A stretch of DNA of 64,000 bases from CAYRGC01 sp964601225. Lineage in GTDB: Bacteria; Patescibacteriota; Gracilibacteria; Peribacterales; Peribacteraceae. Below, one piece after another: positions 48,999 to 58,561 of this stretch (its first letter is position 1; each line of letters opens with the position of its first letter). Location of the stretch: contig CAZRMM010000005.1 in the NCBI GenBank assembly GCA_964601225.1, positions 30,304-94,303 of the forward strand, read 5' to 3'. A model generated the notes under the pieces. It saw only the letters and a list, made by a program, of their open reading frames with translations, made no database searches and was not told the origin of the DNA. The position numbers were made by a program, and so were the translations under genes.

Positions 48999-50836
48999 AG
49001 CGCTGCGCCTGCGGGCGTGATAGCAGTCGGTCCCCCTCTGACGACCGCCTTGATGCGGCGCACGCCCGAAGAGGAACTCTCTTCCTTTTGGATCTTAAAG
49101 CCTCCGAGCATGCCGGTCTTGGCTACGTGCGGGCCGCCGCAGATCTCCTTGCTGAAGACGGTGCCGTCGCCGACTTTTCCGCTGCCCGCCGTCATGCCCT
49201 TGGGGTCGCCCATCACGTACACCTTCACCTCGGCGGCGTAGCGGTCGTCGAAGACGCCGATCGCGCCCTCCGCCTTCGCGCCGTCCACCGTCGTGAGGTG
49301 ATACGTCACGGGAAGGTCTGCCTTGATGGCCTCGTTCACGAGGTCCTCCACTTCCTTGATCTGCTCCGGGGTCATCTTCGCCGGGTGCGTGAAGTCGAAA
49401 CGCAGGCGCTCCGCCGTGATGTTGCTGCCCTTCTGGTCGACGTGGTTTCCGAGCACGCGGTGGAGCGCGGCGTTGAGGAGGTGTGTCGCCGTGTGGAGCT
49501 TGGTGGTTTCGTCGGAGTGGTCGGCGAGACCGCCCGCGAACTTCTGCGCGGCTCCCGCGCGGCTCTTCGCCTGGTGCTCTTCGAAGGCCTTCTGGAATCC
49601 TGCCTCGTCCACCGTGCGTCCGTCCTCGGCGGCGAGCTCCTTCGTGAGCTCGATCGGGAATCCGTACGTGTCGTAGAGGTGGAACGCGGTGACGCCGTCG
49701 ATGGGTCCCGAGGTTTTCTTGTAGTGCTTCAGGCCTTCTTCGAGTGTCTTGCCGAACTGCATCTCTTCCTTCGTGAGGACGTCGACGATCTCGGTTTCCT
49801 TCGTCTTCAGTGCCGGATACGTGGCGGCGTACTGGGCGACCACCGCGCGGGCGACGGGGGCGACGAGTCCGCTCTCGATCCCCAGCGGGCGGCCGGAACG
49901 GATCGCTCGGCGAATGATGCGTCGCAGGACGTATCCCTGATCCACGTTCGACGGGCGCACGCCGTCCATGATCATGAATGTCGCGGCCTTCAGGTGGTCG
50001 GCGATGATGCGGAGGTTGCGTTCCGCTTTCGCGTCGTCCGTCGTAGCGAGGGTCCGGATCGCGTCCATGATCGGCCGAAAGGCGTCCGTGTCGTAGACGC
50101 TCTTCACGCCCTGCAGCACCGCGGCCACGCGTTCGAGGCCCATGCCCGTGTCCACGTTCTGCTGCGTGAGGGGCACGAAGGATCCGTCCTCCTGTTTGTT
50201 GTACTGCATGAAGACGTCGTTCCAGATCTCGAGCCAGTTCGGGTCGTCGGTCGCGGGGTTGCTGCCCGGCGGCGGGAGCTCGGAGGGACCGACCCAGTAG
50301 AACATCTCCGTGTCCGGGCCGCAGGGGCCGGTCTTGCCTGCCGGCCCCCACCAGTTCTTCGCCTTCGGCAGGAAGCCGATGCGCTCGCGCGGAACGCCGA
50401 GTTTCTCCCAGATCTTGGCGCTTTCTTCATCGCGCGGGGCATCCTTGTCGCCCTCGAAGCACGTCACGGCGAATTTTTCCAGCGGGATGCCGAGGATCTT
50501 CGTCACGAACTCGAAGCTCATCGTGATTGCGCCTTCCTTGAAGTAGTCGCCGAGGCTCCAGTTGCCGAGCATCTCGAACATCGTGAGGTGGCTGGCATCG
50601 CCCACTTCGTCGATGTCGCCGGTGCGCACGCAGCGCTGCACGTCGCAGAGACGGCTGCCCGCGGGGTGCTTCTCGCCGAGGAGGTACGGCACAAGCGGGT
50701 GCATGCCGGCGGTGGTGAAGAGCACGGTCGGATCGTTGTCGGGGATGAGCGGCGCTCCCGGAATCACGGCATGACCCTTCGATCGGAAGAAGTCGAGGTA
50801 GGCTTGCCGGATCTGGTCGGTAGACATGGGCTTCAT
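48995..50836 (-). CDS. alaS: Alanyl-tRNA synthetase lacking the C-Ala domain
   Basis: 613 residues from ATG 50836 (MKPMSTDQIRQAYLDFFRSK); an ATG at 50827 is possible. The catalytic core has motif 1 to 3 features (TVLFTTAGMHPLVPYLLG, CVRTGDIDEVGDASHLTMFE, DTGMGLERVAAVLQG). The editing domain has its zinc site: HTATHLLNAALHRVLG (HxxxH) and CGGPHV (CxxxH). The usual enzyme is about 870 residues; the C-terminal C-Ala domain is missing and the protein ends soon after the editing domain (GVRRIKAVVRGGPTAITPAG). It charges tRNA-Ala in the cytoplasm. It is first in a three-gene overlapping operon. Confidence 0.97.
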   Translation of the reverse strand: MKPMSTDQIRQAYLDFFRSKGHAVIPGAPLIPDNDPTVLFTTAGMHPLVPYLLGEKHPAGSRLCDVQRCVRTGDIDEVGDASHLTMFEMLGNWSLGDYFKEGAITMSFEFVTKILGIPLEKFAVTCFEGDKDAPRDEESAKIWEKLGVPRERIGFLPKAKNWWGPAGKTGPCGPDTEMFYWVGPSELPPPGSNPATDDPNWLEIWNDVFMQYNKQEDGSFVPLTQQNVDTGMGLERVAAVLQGVKSVYDTDAFRPIMDAIRTLATTDDAKAERNLRIIADHLKAATFMIMDGVRPSNVDQGYVLRRIIRRAIRSGRPLGIESGLVAPVARAVVAQYAATYPALKTKETEIVDVLTKEEMQFGKTLEEGLKHYKKTSGPIDGVTAFHLYDTYGFPIELTKELAAEDGRTVDEAGFQKAFEEHQAKSRAGAAQKFAGGLADHSDETTKLHTATHLLNAALHRVLGNHVDQKGSNITAERLRFDFTHPAKMTPEQIKEVEDLVNEAIKADLPVTYHLTTVDGAKAEGAIGVFDDRYAAEVKVYVMGDPKGMTAGSGKVGDGTVFSKEICGGPHVAKTGMLGGFKIQKEESSSSGVRRIKAVVRGGPTAITPAGAAL

Positions 50837-50916
50837 AGAGCCGCGAGTGTACCAGGGGCGCCCATCCCGCACACCAGCCGATTTCATCGGCCGCGGGTGT
50901 CGGGGGCATGGAATGG

Positions 50917-53900
50917 TCAGAAGCCCGACATGCACTTCATGAAGTCAAGCCAGGAGAGCCCGCTGCAATCCGTCACCGTCTTTTCGGCAGGTGCGCCGTT
51001 TGAGGCGGGGGGGATTGCGGGGATCGGTGCAGCTGGAGGGAGAGGAGCGATCGGTGCCGCGGCACGAGCCGCGGGGAACGTGCACCTGCTGGAACAATCG
51101 TCATTGCTGCGCGTATTGCCATCGTCGCATTGCTCGGGGGGCTGGACGGTGCCGTCGCCGCAGAATTCATCCATGCAGCGGCCGGAGCATCCGTCGTTGT
51201 CGACGATGTTCCCGTCGTCGCACTGCTCGGAAGCCTGCACGACGCCGTCGCCGCATGATGCGGAAGACAGCGAGAGCCATCCCGCGCACCAGGCATAGTT
51301 CTTGCCCTGTGCCTGGAATTTCTTGCAATCGCTTTGACAAACGTTGAATTGGGGGGCTGCCGGAGAAGGCGTGATGAACTGGCATTCGCTCACCACCTCC
51401 TGGCCCATCACGGTTGTCGTAGCGGCGGCGGCGGGCGGAGGAGCCGTCGTTGCGGAATCGGCAGTCGACGTCAGCCAGTTGCCGAGCGGGGAGTCGCCTG
51501 TCATGGCGCCGCCCTTCGCTATGATCGCGATGTCGCTCGCGCCAAGCGCGCCGGCATACGCGCGGACGTCGCGGATCGAACCGTTGAAGAAATTGCTCGA
51601 ATTCCAGAGTTTGTAGTACGCGCCGCCGATGAAATACTGGCTTCCGCCGGCGTTGAAGGTCTCTGCGTACGGCACCGAGGTATCGAGGATGCCGTCGACG
51701 AAGAAGCCGACCTGCTTACCGTCGAACGCGGCCGCGACATGGTGTTCCACATTGGCGGAAACGGGCTTTGTTGAGCACTTTTCGCTCACGCCGATCTTGC
51801 CGAAGCAGAGCAGGTTGTTCTTGCCAAGATACAAACCCCACCCGTTCGGGGCGCCGGCCATCACGATGCCCTTCGGTGCCTGTTTTTCGCTCACGGGGGC
51901 TGTATCCCGGATGAATGCCGCGACGGTCTTTGCGGAATCTAGATTGGATACGGAAACCAAGGAAGAGAGGCCGTTAAACGTGGTTTTTGCGAAAGGAACG
52001 GGAGGAAAGATAACGGGAGCGGCGACGGAGTTGGTTGCAGCTGGGGTGATCACGGGATTCAGTGCCGCAGGGGCGCCGACCGAGCTTGTCGCGGCAGCAG
52101 ATGAGACGGGAGGATTGCTGCTGGACGAAGCGGACGAAATGGTCGGATTTACCACTGGCGCGTTGACGCCGGGTAAGACGACTCGCAGCAACGCTGCCCA
52201 CTTCGGAGTACCGTCTGTGTTCTTTTCCGTCAGTGTTCCAGGAGGGATAGCTTCGGGATTGATGATCCTCCCGGGATCTCTGCCAAAGACGAACGGATAC
52301 ACTCCTATCGAATTCCCCCAGACTTGCTGCGCCCATTCGTTGAGATGTGACAGACGGATGAACTTTTGGGTCTGGCGATCGTATGCCAAGAGATTGGGAT
52401 CTGGAGGGGACATGGGAATGTTGTCTCGTGAAGTGCGGCGCTGGATGAGGTACACATAGCGTCCATCGGGTGAAGCCGAATGCACCGTTGCGCCCCTCGA
52501 CGCGTACATTTGCGGATTGATGCTGACGAGACGATCGTAGAAGTATGATGTCCCTTCGAAGAGCGGGGCAGCCTGCTTCGTCGTCACGTCATACATGTAC
52601 GGCGAGTAGACCCCCTGCTTTGTGTCGACCAGTTCGGAGTAGATCCTTACTCCGTTAATGACAAAATTGCCGCCTTCTGTCTTGAAGTGCCTCGAGCCGT
52701 TGATGCCCGAGTGTACGGTAAAGAAGATGAGGGGTTTCTGAGCCGTCCCGGCGAGAACGGGGGAAAGGATTTCCTCGAAGCAAGATTGTCGATTCATTCC
52801 CGGGCGCCCTTGGCAATCGATCGATGTGACGTTGGGGAACATCGTAAGGCCGAAATTTGGCTCCAGGGGCACTTCCTCCTTTTTGACGGGATCGTAGAGG
52901 TGGTAGCTCAGGGAATGAAAATAGTCGTTGGGATCAATTCTTCCCAGGAGCGCCAAACGGCCATCCGCAGTCATCGAAAGCCTTCTTGTCGGCAGACCGT
53001 TGATTACCGGATTCTTCCATGCGGACACTCCTGACGTCAGATATTCTGCACCGTTGTAATCGCTGTCGCGCGGGGATTCATCGAGGGCGACAAGCGTGTA
53101 TTTCTCCGTGGTTCGATCAAACAGGAGAATGGGGAAGACATTATTGCGGTCGGGAGTATCCACATGTCCGCTCAGGGCGATTGTTTCACCCGTGCTGCTG
53201 ATGCCGATGGGAGTGAGTGTGTAGGGAAGGTCGGAAGCTGTGCGACTATATGCGTCGAGCACGTCCTTCGGGACGGGCGGCAATTTTACAAAGCCAAGTT
53301 CCGGATGGCTGACATCAAAAATCTGCGGCCATCCGTAGAAATGCAAATGCTCGTACGGTAGGTAATGTGTCGGGAGATTCTCCACCTCATACGTACCGAT
53401 TTGCACGATGACATTTCCATCGAGAGATTCCAGGGTGCCGGTCATGGGGGTTTTCCGATTTCGTTCTTCCCCGTAATTCCCGCTTACACGAGTGATGTAC
53501 TGAAACTGCGGCTCGGTGATCGGAGGATCCGCGGTCATGAACGGTATTTTCTCGGTCGTTTTGCAAAGCGCGGGCAAAAACACGTTCACTTCTCCGTTCG
53601 CATTGGGGTAATGACGGGAAGACGCGTAGAAGAAGAATTTCGCCGCGGTGCCACAGTCGTGTTTATCGATCTTCATGAAGATTTTGTAGATTCTGCTCGC
53701 TCCTGGAGCCAAGGAGATTCTCTGACAAACGTTTCCATTGCAATCAGGATCGGAGCTGCATTCCAATCCAGCTTCTGATGGGGCAGGTTGGAGAACGGGT
53801 TGTCCATCTGGAACAGAGTTCTCCCGCGAGGGGAAACCCAAACTGAATTCGGCATCATCAATCGTCACGGAAGGATTCGTATTCGTCATTTTCACTTCGA

Positions 53901-54780
53901 ACGGCACAAGGTTATCCGTCGTCTGCATCGACGTCGGCTGCTTGAGAATGGAGACCTTAAGGCCGCCGCCTATGATGCGCTCTTGTGTTACGGGGGGCAG
54001 AGGTTTCCATGGAAGGGCGGGACGGGTGCAGATATTTGCGCCGCCGTCGGACGCCGCGAGCGGTTCGGAAACGACAGGGGCCTCATCGGAACTTGCGCCG
54101 AACCATCGTCCTATCAGCGAAGGGGTGTCCAGCGGCTGATTCGCCGCAAGTGCGGCAATATCCGTCGTGCCCAGAGGCGCCGAAAAGACGCGGATGTCGC
54201 TTAGAAAGCCGCGTATTCCGTCACCGATCATGTACGGATTTTGCTGGCTGTTAAACGAGGTTCGGAAGGGCAGCGTCGAATCGAGCGCGCCGTCAATGTA
54301 GAAATTCACCTCGGTGCCAGTATGCACTACGGCGATATGGTGTTGCTTGCCGACGGTCAGTTGGCCATTCGAGCAGACCTCGTTGTCGTTCAACCTGCCG
54401 AAGCACACCTTTTTCAAGGCGGCGACGTAGTCTTCGCCTTGCTGGAACTTCTTGGATTTTCCAATGCTGACGATCCATCCTCCTTCTTGTCCGATGCCCG
54501 GCAGGCCGACCTGATACGGCGTCGTCGTTCCGATAACTCTCCTGCCCGCATTGATCAAACTATGAAAGATGATTGAAAAAGAAACGGTTTGGGCGCTATC
54601 TAGGTTGGGAATCTGCTTCTGAGCAGATGGCATGAACTGCGGATTGCCGGGCATGGAAGTTGGTGGAGACAGTTCCGCACGAAAATTTCGAGATAAGCCG
54701 ATCATTCCCGCTAGCCCGGCGACGGCGAGCAGGATTGCAAGCAAAGTGATAATGACCGTGCGTTGAGAGAGAGATTTCAT
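50917..54780 (-). CDS. Giant exported protein: LamG, beta-propeller-like region, LamG, Cys-rich repeats
   Basis: 1287 residues. An N-terminal anchor or signal (TVIITLLAILLAVAGLAGMI) is followed by LamG-like domain 1 (about 60-225, HHIAVVHTGTEVNFYIDGAL). A long middle region (about 410-900) reads like a TolB-type propeller with repeated LSMTADGRLALLGRID, ASPDGRYVYLIQRRT and GISSTGETIALSG. A Ser/Ala/Pro linker leads to LamG-like domain 2 (about 960-1110, GWGLYLGKNNLLCFGKIGVS). Two Cys-rich repeats close the protein (CGDGVVQASEQCDDGN; CGDGTVQPPEQCDDGN). LamG domains bind glycans or proteins. It is probably an adhesin or substrate-capture protein, and shares LamG 2 and Cys repeats with the next upstream gene. 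Confidence 0.82.
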   Translation of the reverse strand: MKSLSQRTVIITLLAILLAVAGLAGMIGLSRNFRAELSPPTSMPGNPQFMPSAQKQIPNLDSAQTVSFSIIFHSLINAGRRVIGTTTPYQVGLPGIGQEGGWIVSIGKSKKFQQGEDYVAALKKVCFGRLNDNEVCSNGQLTVGKQHHIAVVHTGTEVNFYIDGALDSTLPFRTSFNSQQNPYMIGDGIRGFLSDIRVFSAPLGTTDIAALAANQPLDTPSLIGRWFGASSDEAPVVSEPLAASDGGANICTRPALPWKPLPPVTQERIIGGGLKVSILKQPTSMQTTDNLVPFEVKMTNTNPSVTIDDAEFSLGFPSRENSVPDGQPVLQPAPSEAGLECSSDPDCNGNVCQRISLAPGASRIYKIFMKIDKHDCGTAAKFFFYASSRHYPNANGEVNVFLPALCKTTEKIPFMTADPPITEPQFQYITRVSGNYGEERNRKTPMTGTLESLDGNVIVQIGTYEVENLPTHYLPYEHLHFYGWPQIFDVSHPELGFVKLPPVPKDVLDAYSRTASDLPYTLTPIGISSTGETIALSGHVDTPDRNNVFPILLFDRTTEKYTLVALDESPRDSDYNGAEYLTSGVSAWKNPVINGLPTRRLSMTADGRLALLGRIDPNDYFHSLSYHLYDPVKKEEVPLEPNFGLTMFPNVTSIDCQGRPGMNRQSCFEEILSPVLAGTAQKPLIFFTVHSGINGSRHFKTEGGNFVINGVRIYSELVDTKQGVYSPYMYDVTTKQAAPLFEGTSYFYDRLVSINPQMYASRGATVHSASPDGRYVYLIQRRTSRDNIPMSPPDPNLLAYDRQTQKFIRLSHLNEWAQQVWGNSIGVYPFVFGRDPGRIINPEAIPPGTLTEKNTDGTPKWAALLRVVLPGVNAPVVNPTISSASSSSNPPVSSAAATSSVGAPAALNPVITPAATNSVAAPVIFPPVPFAKTTFNGLSSLVSVSNLDSAKTVAAFIRDTAPVSEKQAPKGIVMAGAPNGWGLYLGKNNLLCFGKIGVSEKCSTKPVSANVEHHVAAAFDGKQVGFFVDGILDTSVPYAETFNAGGSQYFIGGAYYKLWNSSNFFNGSIRDVRAYAGALGASDIAIIAKGGAMTGDSPLGNWLTSTADSATTAPPPAAAATTTVMGQEVVSECQFITPSPAAPQFNVCQSDCKKFQAQGKNYAWCAGWLSLSSASCGDGVVQASEQCDDGNIVDNDGCSGRCMDEFCGDGTVQPPEQCDDGNTRSNDDCSSRCTFPAARAAAPIAPLPPAAPIPAIPPASNGAPAEKTVTDCSGLSWLDFMKCMSGF

Positions 54781-54806
54781 GATGCTTGAAAAAAGAGTGG
54801 TGGGAA

Positions 54807-57800
54807 TTATTGGAATACGGACGTCAGCTTGTGCAAGCGCACGAGATTGTCGTTTTCATTTTTCATCAGCACCGTCTGTCCGTCGGGTGCGAGGCCGAGC
54901 GGGGTGGAGGATTTGTTCGGCGCCGCGCTTTCGAGCGGCGACGTGAGCGAAATGAGTTTCTGCGTCGGAAGATCGTACGCCCAGTACTCCGGCGTCGTCT
55001 GCAGGCCTCCTCCGTCTTTGTTGCGGTAGATGTGGGCGCGCAGAAGGACGCGGTTGCCGTTCGCTGCCGCGGAGTCGACGGCTGGACCGTAGAGATAGCC
55101 ATACGGATAGCTCGGGGACTCCAGCGAGCTTTGCATGTCCCCCAGCAGCGGTCGCGTGGTGCCCGTAGCGGGGTCGAGTACGTACGGGCGAACGCCGACG
55201 AAGGCAGTCGTCCCCGATCGCATCGAGCGCGTGCTGTTGCAGAAAATTTTGGAGAAATCTCCCGAAAGTACGTACGCGCCGACGGTCGCGTATTCGTTCG
55301 CGGGCAATGCGGGAACGAATCGTGAGACCGCGTTGGTGGCGGTGTTCACGATGGCCAGTGTTGCCGTCAATGCGTCGGCTCCGTTCGCCTGTTTCGTGAC
55401 GGCGTATCCCTCGAAGGCGATTTTCGTTCCATCGTTACTGATGGAAAGCGCTCTGTTCCATCCATCCTCTGGGCCCAAGGAAGGTCGGGCGTACTTCCGA
55501 GAAGTTCCCGTTTCCAGGTTGACGATCGTGTTGCCGACGTAGGCGAACTTTCCGTTCGCGGAGGGCACGGCGGTTTCGATTCCGATGATGGAATAGGTGT
55601 ATTTACCGCCGGTGAGGACGTAACGGAGGGCGGCGGTCGCGAGTTGCCGGTTATCCGCCCTCGTGTATCGGACGTTCATGAGCAGATAGTCGAGGTTGCC
55701 GGCACCGAAGAGGTCGATGGTGTGGAGCGCGTTGTTGTACGTTGGGTCCGCGTCGTTCGGAAGCGTGGGGTTCGGAATATTGATGCTCTTTCCCGTACGC
55801 GAATCCATGATCACCATGGCCCCGTTGTTGACGATCGCTTTCTTCCGCAGGTCGTCGCTCACCGCTTGCAGATATTTTTGCGCCGTTGGGAACGAGAGAT
55901 TCTCAATATCCTCCTGCAATTGCAGCGCGAGTGTATCGTCGACATTTGGGACGGCACCGCCAAAGAGATCATCCGATACGCCGTTTGGGACCCGGACCGT
56001 AGCCGGCCTCGCAGAAACGGAGGATTGTGACGAGGACGCTGTTACCGGCAACGTCACCAATCCCGCCACCGCGCGCATGATGAAACCTGCATCGGCTCCG
56101 TTGACCTTTCCGTCCATGTTCACGTCAGCCAGGTAATTATCGGTGGGAGAAGCGCCACCAGCAACCACGATGCGCTGGGCGATGACGGAGTCCTCCTCAT
56201 CAAGCCGGAGGTTGTGGTTCAGATCCCCAAACTTGGCAGGGAGGAAGGCGATGATACCCAGTCCCCTGGCCTGAACGAGGAGAACGTCAGCATTGTCGAT
56301 GACTCCGCTGGCATCGGCGTCCGCGCGCTTGAAGACGGCGGGATCGGTGATGCGGTTGGAGCCTGCAATGTGGCGCTGGACCAAGATGGTGTCCGCGGCG
56401 CCAAAGGTGCCGTCGCCATTCACGTCGCCGATGAGAAGCTCCTTGCTTTTACAGTCCTGGGGACAGCTCTCCGGGGTTTCCAACGCGGGGCATGTACCCC
56501 CAATGCAGGGAATGTTCTGACAGATGCCGTCGCCGCAGAGGGGGGTCTTTTCCGGAGGCGGAACAATTTGCCCTTCCGTTTTGCAATTGCGGTCACAACC
56601 GTCTCCGAGGACAAGATTGCCATCATCGCAGGTCTCGCCGAGGGCCGCCTGCACCGCACCGTCGCCGCAGTACTCAAACGCGCACGTCGCGGAACAGCCG
56701 TCGCCAGAAATCGNNNNNNNNNNNNNNNNNNNNNNNNNNNNNNNNNNNNNNNNNNNNNNNNNNNNNNNNNNNNNNNNNNNNNNNNNNNNNNNNNNNNNNN
56801 NNNNNNNNNNNNNCCGTCGCCGCAGTACTCAAACGCGCACGTCGCGGAACAGCCGTCGCCAGAAATCGCATTGCCTTCATCGCACTGTTCCTGCTGGGAC
56901 GGCGTGACGATCTTATCGCCGCAGAATTCCTTCATGCACTGGCTACTGCAGCCATCGCCGGGCCTACGGTTCTTGTCATCACACTGTTCTTTATCCTGGA
57001 CTATGCCATCGCCACAATACGTCACCGGCTTCTGATCGCAGACGAGCTTGCCGCAGGTATTCTCACATCCATTGGCATCCTTTCCTGTACTCTCGTACCG
57101 GCAACCGGGTTCCGTGGGGGGGCACATCATCATTGGGCACGAGCAATCTTGCGGGCAGGTTCCCGGTGTTTCCTGAACGGGACAATTCGTCCCTGTGCAA
57201 GCGGCGTTCTGGCAGATGCCGTCGCCGCACACTGGTCTCGCGGAGCCGGCCGAGGATTGCGTCTGTGAAGACGTGGTTGGCAGCGTCTCCAAACCCAGTC
57301 CGGCACGCTGGATGAGCGTCACATCCACGTTGTTCACGGTGTCGTCCCTGTTGACGTCGGCGAGGTACTGATCCCCGGCCGATAAGAGAGCGGTTCCTAG
57401 AACATGTCGCTGCGCCAGGATCGTATCCGCTGCGCCGTATTGCAGATCGTGGTTCAGATCCCCAAACTTGGCAGGGAGGAAGGCGATGATACCCAGTCCC
57501 CTGGCCTGAACGAGGAGAACGTCAGCATTGTCGATGACTCCGCTGGCATCGGCGTCCGCGCGCTTGAAGACGGCGGGATCGGTGATGCGGTTGGAGCCTG
57601 CAATGTGGCGCTGGACCAAGATGGTGTCCGCGGCGCCAAAGGTGCCGTCGCCATTCACGTCGCCGATGAGAAGCTCCTTGCTTTTACAGTCCTGGGGACA
57701 GCTCTCCGGGGTTTCCAACGCGGGGCATGTACCCCCAATGCAGGGAATGTTCTGACAGATGCCGTCGCCGCACACGGGGCTTGGCGGAGGAGGCGCGTCG

Positions 57801-58432
57801 CCGAGCCAGCTGCCGATCAAGGCGAATTCGGCGTTCGAAAGCTTTCCCGTCGCAAGAGTCGCTATCTGGGTCGCATCGAGAGCGGACGAATACGCGCGCA
57901 CGTTACCGATGGAGCCGATGAAGAAGTTGTCCGAATTCCATTTCTCGTACCGCGTGCCGCCGATCAGGTAGGGCGCGCCTTTGGCATCAAACGTTTCTTT
58001 GTACGGCTTTGAGCCGCTGGAAATTCCGTCGACGTACAAATTCACCGTGGAACCATCGAAAGTGGAGGCGACGTGGTGTGCCGTCCCCAATGTGACCGAT
58101 TGCGAAGAGCACACTTCGCTTACGCCGATCTTTCCGAAACACAGGAAGCGAGTCGTCGGCGCCAGGTATAGGCCCCATCCTCCGGGTTCCGCGGGGAGGA
58201 CGATACCGGCGACGCGCGTGGCCGAGATCGTTGGAGAAGCCGTTATCGTCGCGGCGATCGTACGAACGTTTGCGTCAAGATTTTGCAAGCTTACCTTGGT
58301 TGCGCCGTCAAAATTCTGCGTGCCTGGAGCGAGGGCAAGCCACGTTCCGAATGCGCCCGTCGCGGCAAGAAGGCACGCGGCCAATACGGGCAGAAGGCGC
58401 CAGGATTTCTGCTTGTTCTTCGAAGAGCGCAT
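54807..58432 (-). CDS. Giant exported protein: LamG, dockerin-like repeats, Cys-rich repeats, propeller-like C-terminus; crosses an assembly gap
   Basis: About 1156 residues if the gap is closed. A signal anchor (LLPVLAACLLAATGAFGTWL) is followed by a LamG-like domain (GWGLYLAPTTRFLCFGKIGV) and then dockerin type I-like calcium loops: DVNGDGTFGAADTILVQRHI, ADADASGVIDNADVLLVQAR (each twice), DVNRDDTVNNVDVTLIQRAG and DVNMDGKVNGADAGFIMRAV. CGDGICQN Cys modules and CDEGNAISGDGCS-type repeats surround the gap. The last 400 residues read like a propeller (ALSISNDGTKIAFEGYAVTK). The two sides of the N-run are in different frames as written, but collapsing a 55-bp overlap (a 155-base shift) restores one frame. 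Classic dockerins bind cohesins; none is seen. Confidence 0.78.
56214..57772. repeat. 324-bp exact direct repeat inside the giant dockerin-like gene
   Basis: 56214-56537 and 57449-57772 are identical as far as I can read, 1235 bases apart, and encode the same 108 residues (CGDGICQN module plus a dockerin-like pair). Synonymous sites have not diverged. This is either a very recent duplication or an assembly effect around the gap at 56714-56813. Confidence 0.9.
56714..56813. other. Assembly gap (100 N) flanked by a 55-bp duplicate
   Basis: Exactly 100 N. The 55 bases before it (56659-56713) are repeated directly after it (56814-56868). This is what two contigs with an unmerged overlap look like. 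The true sequence could be a simple join or could contain further Cys-rich repeats. Confidence 0.9.
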
Positions 58433-58516
58433 TGTCGGAGAGGGAAATGAGATTATTCGCACATTATCAAGAATTCGAATTGCCTTCCAAAGTGCAAAAA
58501 GCGATTTCCTTGCACA

Positions 58517-58545
58517 TTGAGGGAAATCGTTTTTTCTGCTATACT
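58517..58545 (+). promoter_or_regulatory. Sigma70-type promoter for the tandem sensor kinase operon
   Basis: TTGAGG (58517-58522), 17-base spacer, TATACT (58540-58545), then CAGAGGAATAGCACAC. Near-identical in design to the promoter at 4556-4584. Confidence 0.7.
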
Positions 58546-58561
58546 CAGAGGAATAGCACAC

